NCBI GenBank assembly: GCA_028673005.1
Contig: CM054114.1
Location: 123,843,307 to 123,907,306 of the forward strand
Direction of reading: 5' to 3'
DNA: 64,000 nucleotides
Origin: Tanypteryx hageni
Taxonomy: Eukaryota; Arthropoda; Insecta; Odonata; Petaluridae
Positions 62,198 to 64,000 of the stretch are shown here, piece after piece. Within the stretch, counting starts at the first letter, position 1. Each line of letters begins with the position of its first letter. The translations under genes were made by a program, and so were the position numbers. The notes beneath the pieces were generated by a model. The model searched no databases. It was not told the origin of the DNA and was given only the letters and a program-made list of their open reading frames with translations.

Positions 62198-62324
62198 GTA
62201 AGAGACTGATACACTGGTCCGGCTCAAAGTGGTTGCAAAGAATCCAGTGGGAAAAAGTTTACGGAGGCAAAAATGAAAAATTATTAATTCTTACTGTCGA
62301 AAATTAAATGGCTGGAGAAATTGA

Positions 62325-62468
62325 TAGATAGATAGCATCTTTATTCAGGCGAAATTTGGACCATAAGGTCCATTCTTACATTTTACCCTTAAAAATGTTT
62401 CTGCCCGGGTCGAACCAAGGTCTTTACTTGTGTAAAGTGGACGTGATAACCACTACACTACAGAAACA
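62325..62468 (-). mobile_element. tRNA-Val-derived SINE (family B)
   Basis: Minus-strand head GTTTCTGTAGTGTAGTGGTT ATCACG and GGTTCGACCCGGGCAGAAAC is a clear tRNA-Val (UAC loop) relative, but the anticodon stem is broken. The body ends AATAAAGATGCTATCTATC with CTAT repeats. Because of the body and tail it is a SINE, not a tRNA gene. Confidence 0.88.
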
Positions 62469-62672
62469 TGATGTGGACAAATCAAGAGAAAGTTTTGTCA
62501 GGTTAAAAGATGGTAAAGTTCCATTTTCTAGATACCCTAGTTTTTTAAATGTATTCAGTTTTGTAATGTATTCTAGAATTCACCATTTTGATTATCTGTA
62601 ATTTGAATTTACAAAAATTATTTTAAATTTTGCGATTAAAAATAAATAAAAATATAAAATTTTGGAAAAAAT

Positions 62673-62874
62673 TTTAATTTTCTTCCCTCCAAATTTTGAG
62701 CTTGGACTCGCACTAAGGATATGTGTATTTAAGTAAGGAGATCAACAAAAAATAAATAATGATAAATGACAGTTTTAATTTTCTCCCTTCCAAATTTTGA
62801 GCTTGGACTCGCACTAAGGATATGTGTAGTTAAGTAAGGAGATCAACAAAACATAAATAAAGATAAATGACAGT
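62673..62874 (+). repeat. Tandem duplication, period 101 bp
   Basis: GAGCTTGGACTCGCACTAAG at 62698 and again at 62799. The two units differ at only a few positions, so it is recent. Confidence 0.95.
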
Positions 62875-63073
62875 TGCCTGATTTTTGTGCATTTTTTGAA
62901 ATTTTGTTTCTTTTCTAGCTTTTAAAAATTCTCTAAATGAAAAGCAGTTGATTTCATTTGCATTTAAAAAATAAAACATCTTATTTTCTCATGTTTATTT
63001 TTGTTTTTCAGCTTTCAAGCATGTCATGTGAACCTTCTTTAAAATGTTCCTAATTTGATTTTCATTATTTTAG

Positions 63074-63192
63074 ATGGAGATGGTCCATATTATTGGCACA
63101 TTAAGAGCGGCACAATCCAGAGGGAACCTCCTACCATGCCAGCCAATGGGAAGAATGATCAGAGGAGGACACTTGCCAAAGAAGCGGAAAGT
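63074..63192 (+). CDS. Fe65/APBB-like adaptor, internal exon D (second half of WW domain)
   Basis: The acceptor is ...TTATTTTAG at 63073 and the donor is GTAAGT at 63193. AT completes a GAT (Asp) codon with exon C, then 39 codons end in phase 0. The joined domain contains LPPGW, then GDGPYYWHIKSGTIQREPP, which closely resembles the Fe65-family WW domain (YYWHI.TGTTQWEPP in vertebrate APBB1). The position that normally carries the second WW tryptophan is Arg (QREPP). In the family this WW domain binds Pro-rich partners such as Mena and lies N-terminal to two PTB domains, the second of which binds the APP tail. The tail of the exon, NGKNDQRRTLAKEAES, leads into exons beyond the window. The WW domain is thus split by a phase-1 intron of 876 bases. 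Confidence 0.93.
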
Positions 63193-64000
63193 GTAAGTAT
63201 TCTGCACAATTTTAATTATTATTGAAAAATATACCATGTTTACTAGCATATATGCTGCACTCTTTTAAAATCTTAGGTCTCCAGAATGGTTTGCCGATCT
63301 TTCGTCATGGAAAATTCATACTTGTGACTTTTCGTCGCAATAGCTATCGGTAACTGTGACTTTTTGTCATGGAAACTAATTCATACTGTGAATTTTTGTC
63401 CTGGATAATATTAAGCACTATGACTTTTTGTCACACAATGTACATTGCTGCTTTGTTATGTTCGTCATAAAAAAGAGGAACTATTATTATCTATTATTTT
63501 ACTCTTTTCTCTCATAATAAAAGCAAGAAAATCACTTGGTTTTATAAAATTGCATTTTTAAATTATTTAATCTTGAGTTATAAACTTGAGACAGTTTTGT
63601 AGCTGAAAGAATTAAATTTATTTTGTTGAAGAAAAACTTCAAATTAGCATAAATATATTTGTAATCAGAAAATTGGAACTTTTTAGGATATTAACACTAA
63701 AAACATTAACTACCGTGACCACAAATTCCAATCTTTTCAAAAAGGACTTAATAAAATCTCTGGTCCAGCTGTCGCCTCATCAGGGGGTAAGAGTGCAGCA
63801 CTTATGATTTGCATTTTATAATAAGTTTTATTGACAATAAGTCCAGGTATCAATTTTATGGTGTGACGAAATGTTGCAGGTATCAATTCTCTTGTGTGAC
63901 AAAAGTTGCAGGTACCACTTGTCTTGTGTGACCACATGTCAGTGACGAAAAGTTGCAGGTACGAATTTTCTGTGACAAAAAGTTGGGATGCCTCCAGATT
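63193..64000 (+). other. Intron downstream of the WW exon (partial)
   Basis: Donor GTAAGT at 63193; no acceptor before the window ends. From 63234 it is occupied by an inverted-repeat element with minisatellite arms. Confidence 0.8.
63234..64000. mobile_element. TA-site inverted-repeat element with minisatellite arms (cut by window edge)
   Basis: Starts TACCATGTTTACTAGCATAT, like the termini at 8016. Left arm 63277-63460 holds four units of the type TGACTTTTNGTC(A/G). Right arm 63840-64000 holds the inverted units GTGACGAAAAGTTGCAGGTA. TCTCCAGAATGG pairs with CCTCCAGATT at the edge. Its first base is 42 bases after exon D. Confidence 0.65.

Larger units (their letters stand above)
62198..63073 (+). 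other. Intron splitting the WW domain
   Basis: Donor GTAAGA, acceptor TTATTTTAG; 876 bases, phase 1. It holds a minus-strand tRNA-Val-derived SINE (62325-62468) and a 101-bp tandem duplication (62673-62874). Confidence 0.85.

Noticed and set aside
62399..62468. tRNA-Val gene on the minus strand
   Set aside because: The anticodon stem does not pair and the sequence continues into a SINE body with a CTAT tail, so it is a retroposed copy.
1..64000. CRISPR array, prokaryotic operon, phage or plasmid features
   Set aside because: No regularly spaced direct repeats, no dense gene packing or Shine-Dalgarno signals; spliced exons and SINEs show a eukaryotic nuclear genome.

Overview
The window looks like part of a large, AT-rich, repeat-filled arthropod nuclear genome, most likely an insect. 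Only one protein-coding gene can be supported, on the + strand. Four consecutive internal exons (6291-6726, 59857-60291, 61848-62197, 63074-63192) have consensus GT-AG borders and join without a frame break. They encode a Gly-rich, then Gln/Ser-rich, then strongly acidic region followed by a WW domain that ends in an APBB-like signature. I read this as the Fe65/APBB amyloid-precursor-binding adaptor family. The first coding exon(s) lie upstream of base 1 and the PTB-domain exons lie beyond base 64000. The first intron seen entirely inside the window is about 53.1 kb long.

Layout. 1-6290: intron with two dispersed repeats (R1, R2), an old terminal hAT fragment and a dead Tc1/mariner-type element with about 190-bp inverted repeats. 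6291-6726: exon A. 6727-59856: giant intron made largely of transposon debris. It holds hAT MITEs (several with 8-bp target duplications), two tRNA-derived SINE families, a Penelope-like (GIY-YIG) remnant, inverted-repeat elements with TA target sites, paired dispersed repeats (R1-R5), microsatellites and three or four CpG/GC-rich pyrimidine-tract segments. 59857-63192: a compact cluster of three exons. 63193-64000: the start of another intron, occupied by a further TA-type inverted-repeat element cut by the window edge.

The most interesting non-coding signals are: (1) a recurrent hammerhead-ribozyme-like core (CTGATGA, stem II, GAAA) at about a dozen places, often as back-to-back inverted pairs and consistent with Penelope-like element ends; (2) nested insertions that can be read base by base: SINE split by a TA-element, SINE inside a hAT MITE, and repeat split by a SINE split by a Penelope-bearing insertion; (3) a small group of elements sharing the terminus TACCGTATTTAC, two of them carrying subterminal GTGACGAA-type minisatellites; (4) a WW domain lacking its usual second tryptophan, and an NPxY motif inside the adaptor itself.

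Everything was read by eye. Repeat boundaries are good to a few bases where target duplications are given and to about 10-30 bases elsewhere.
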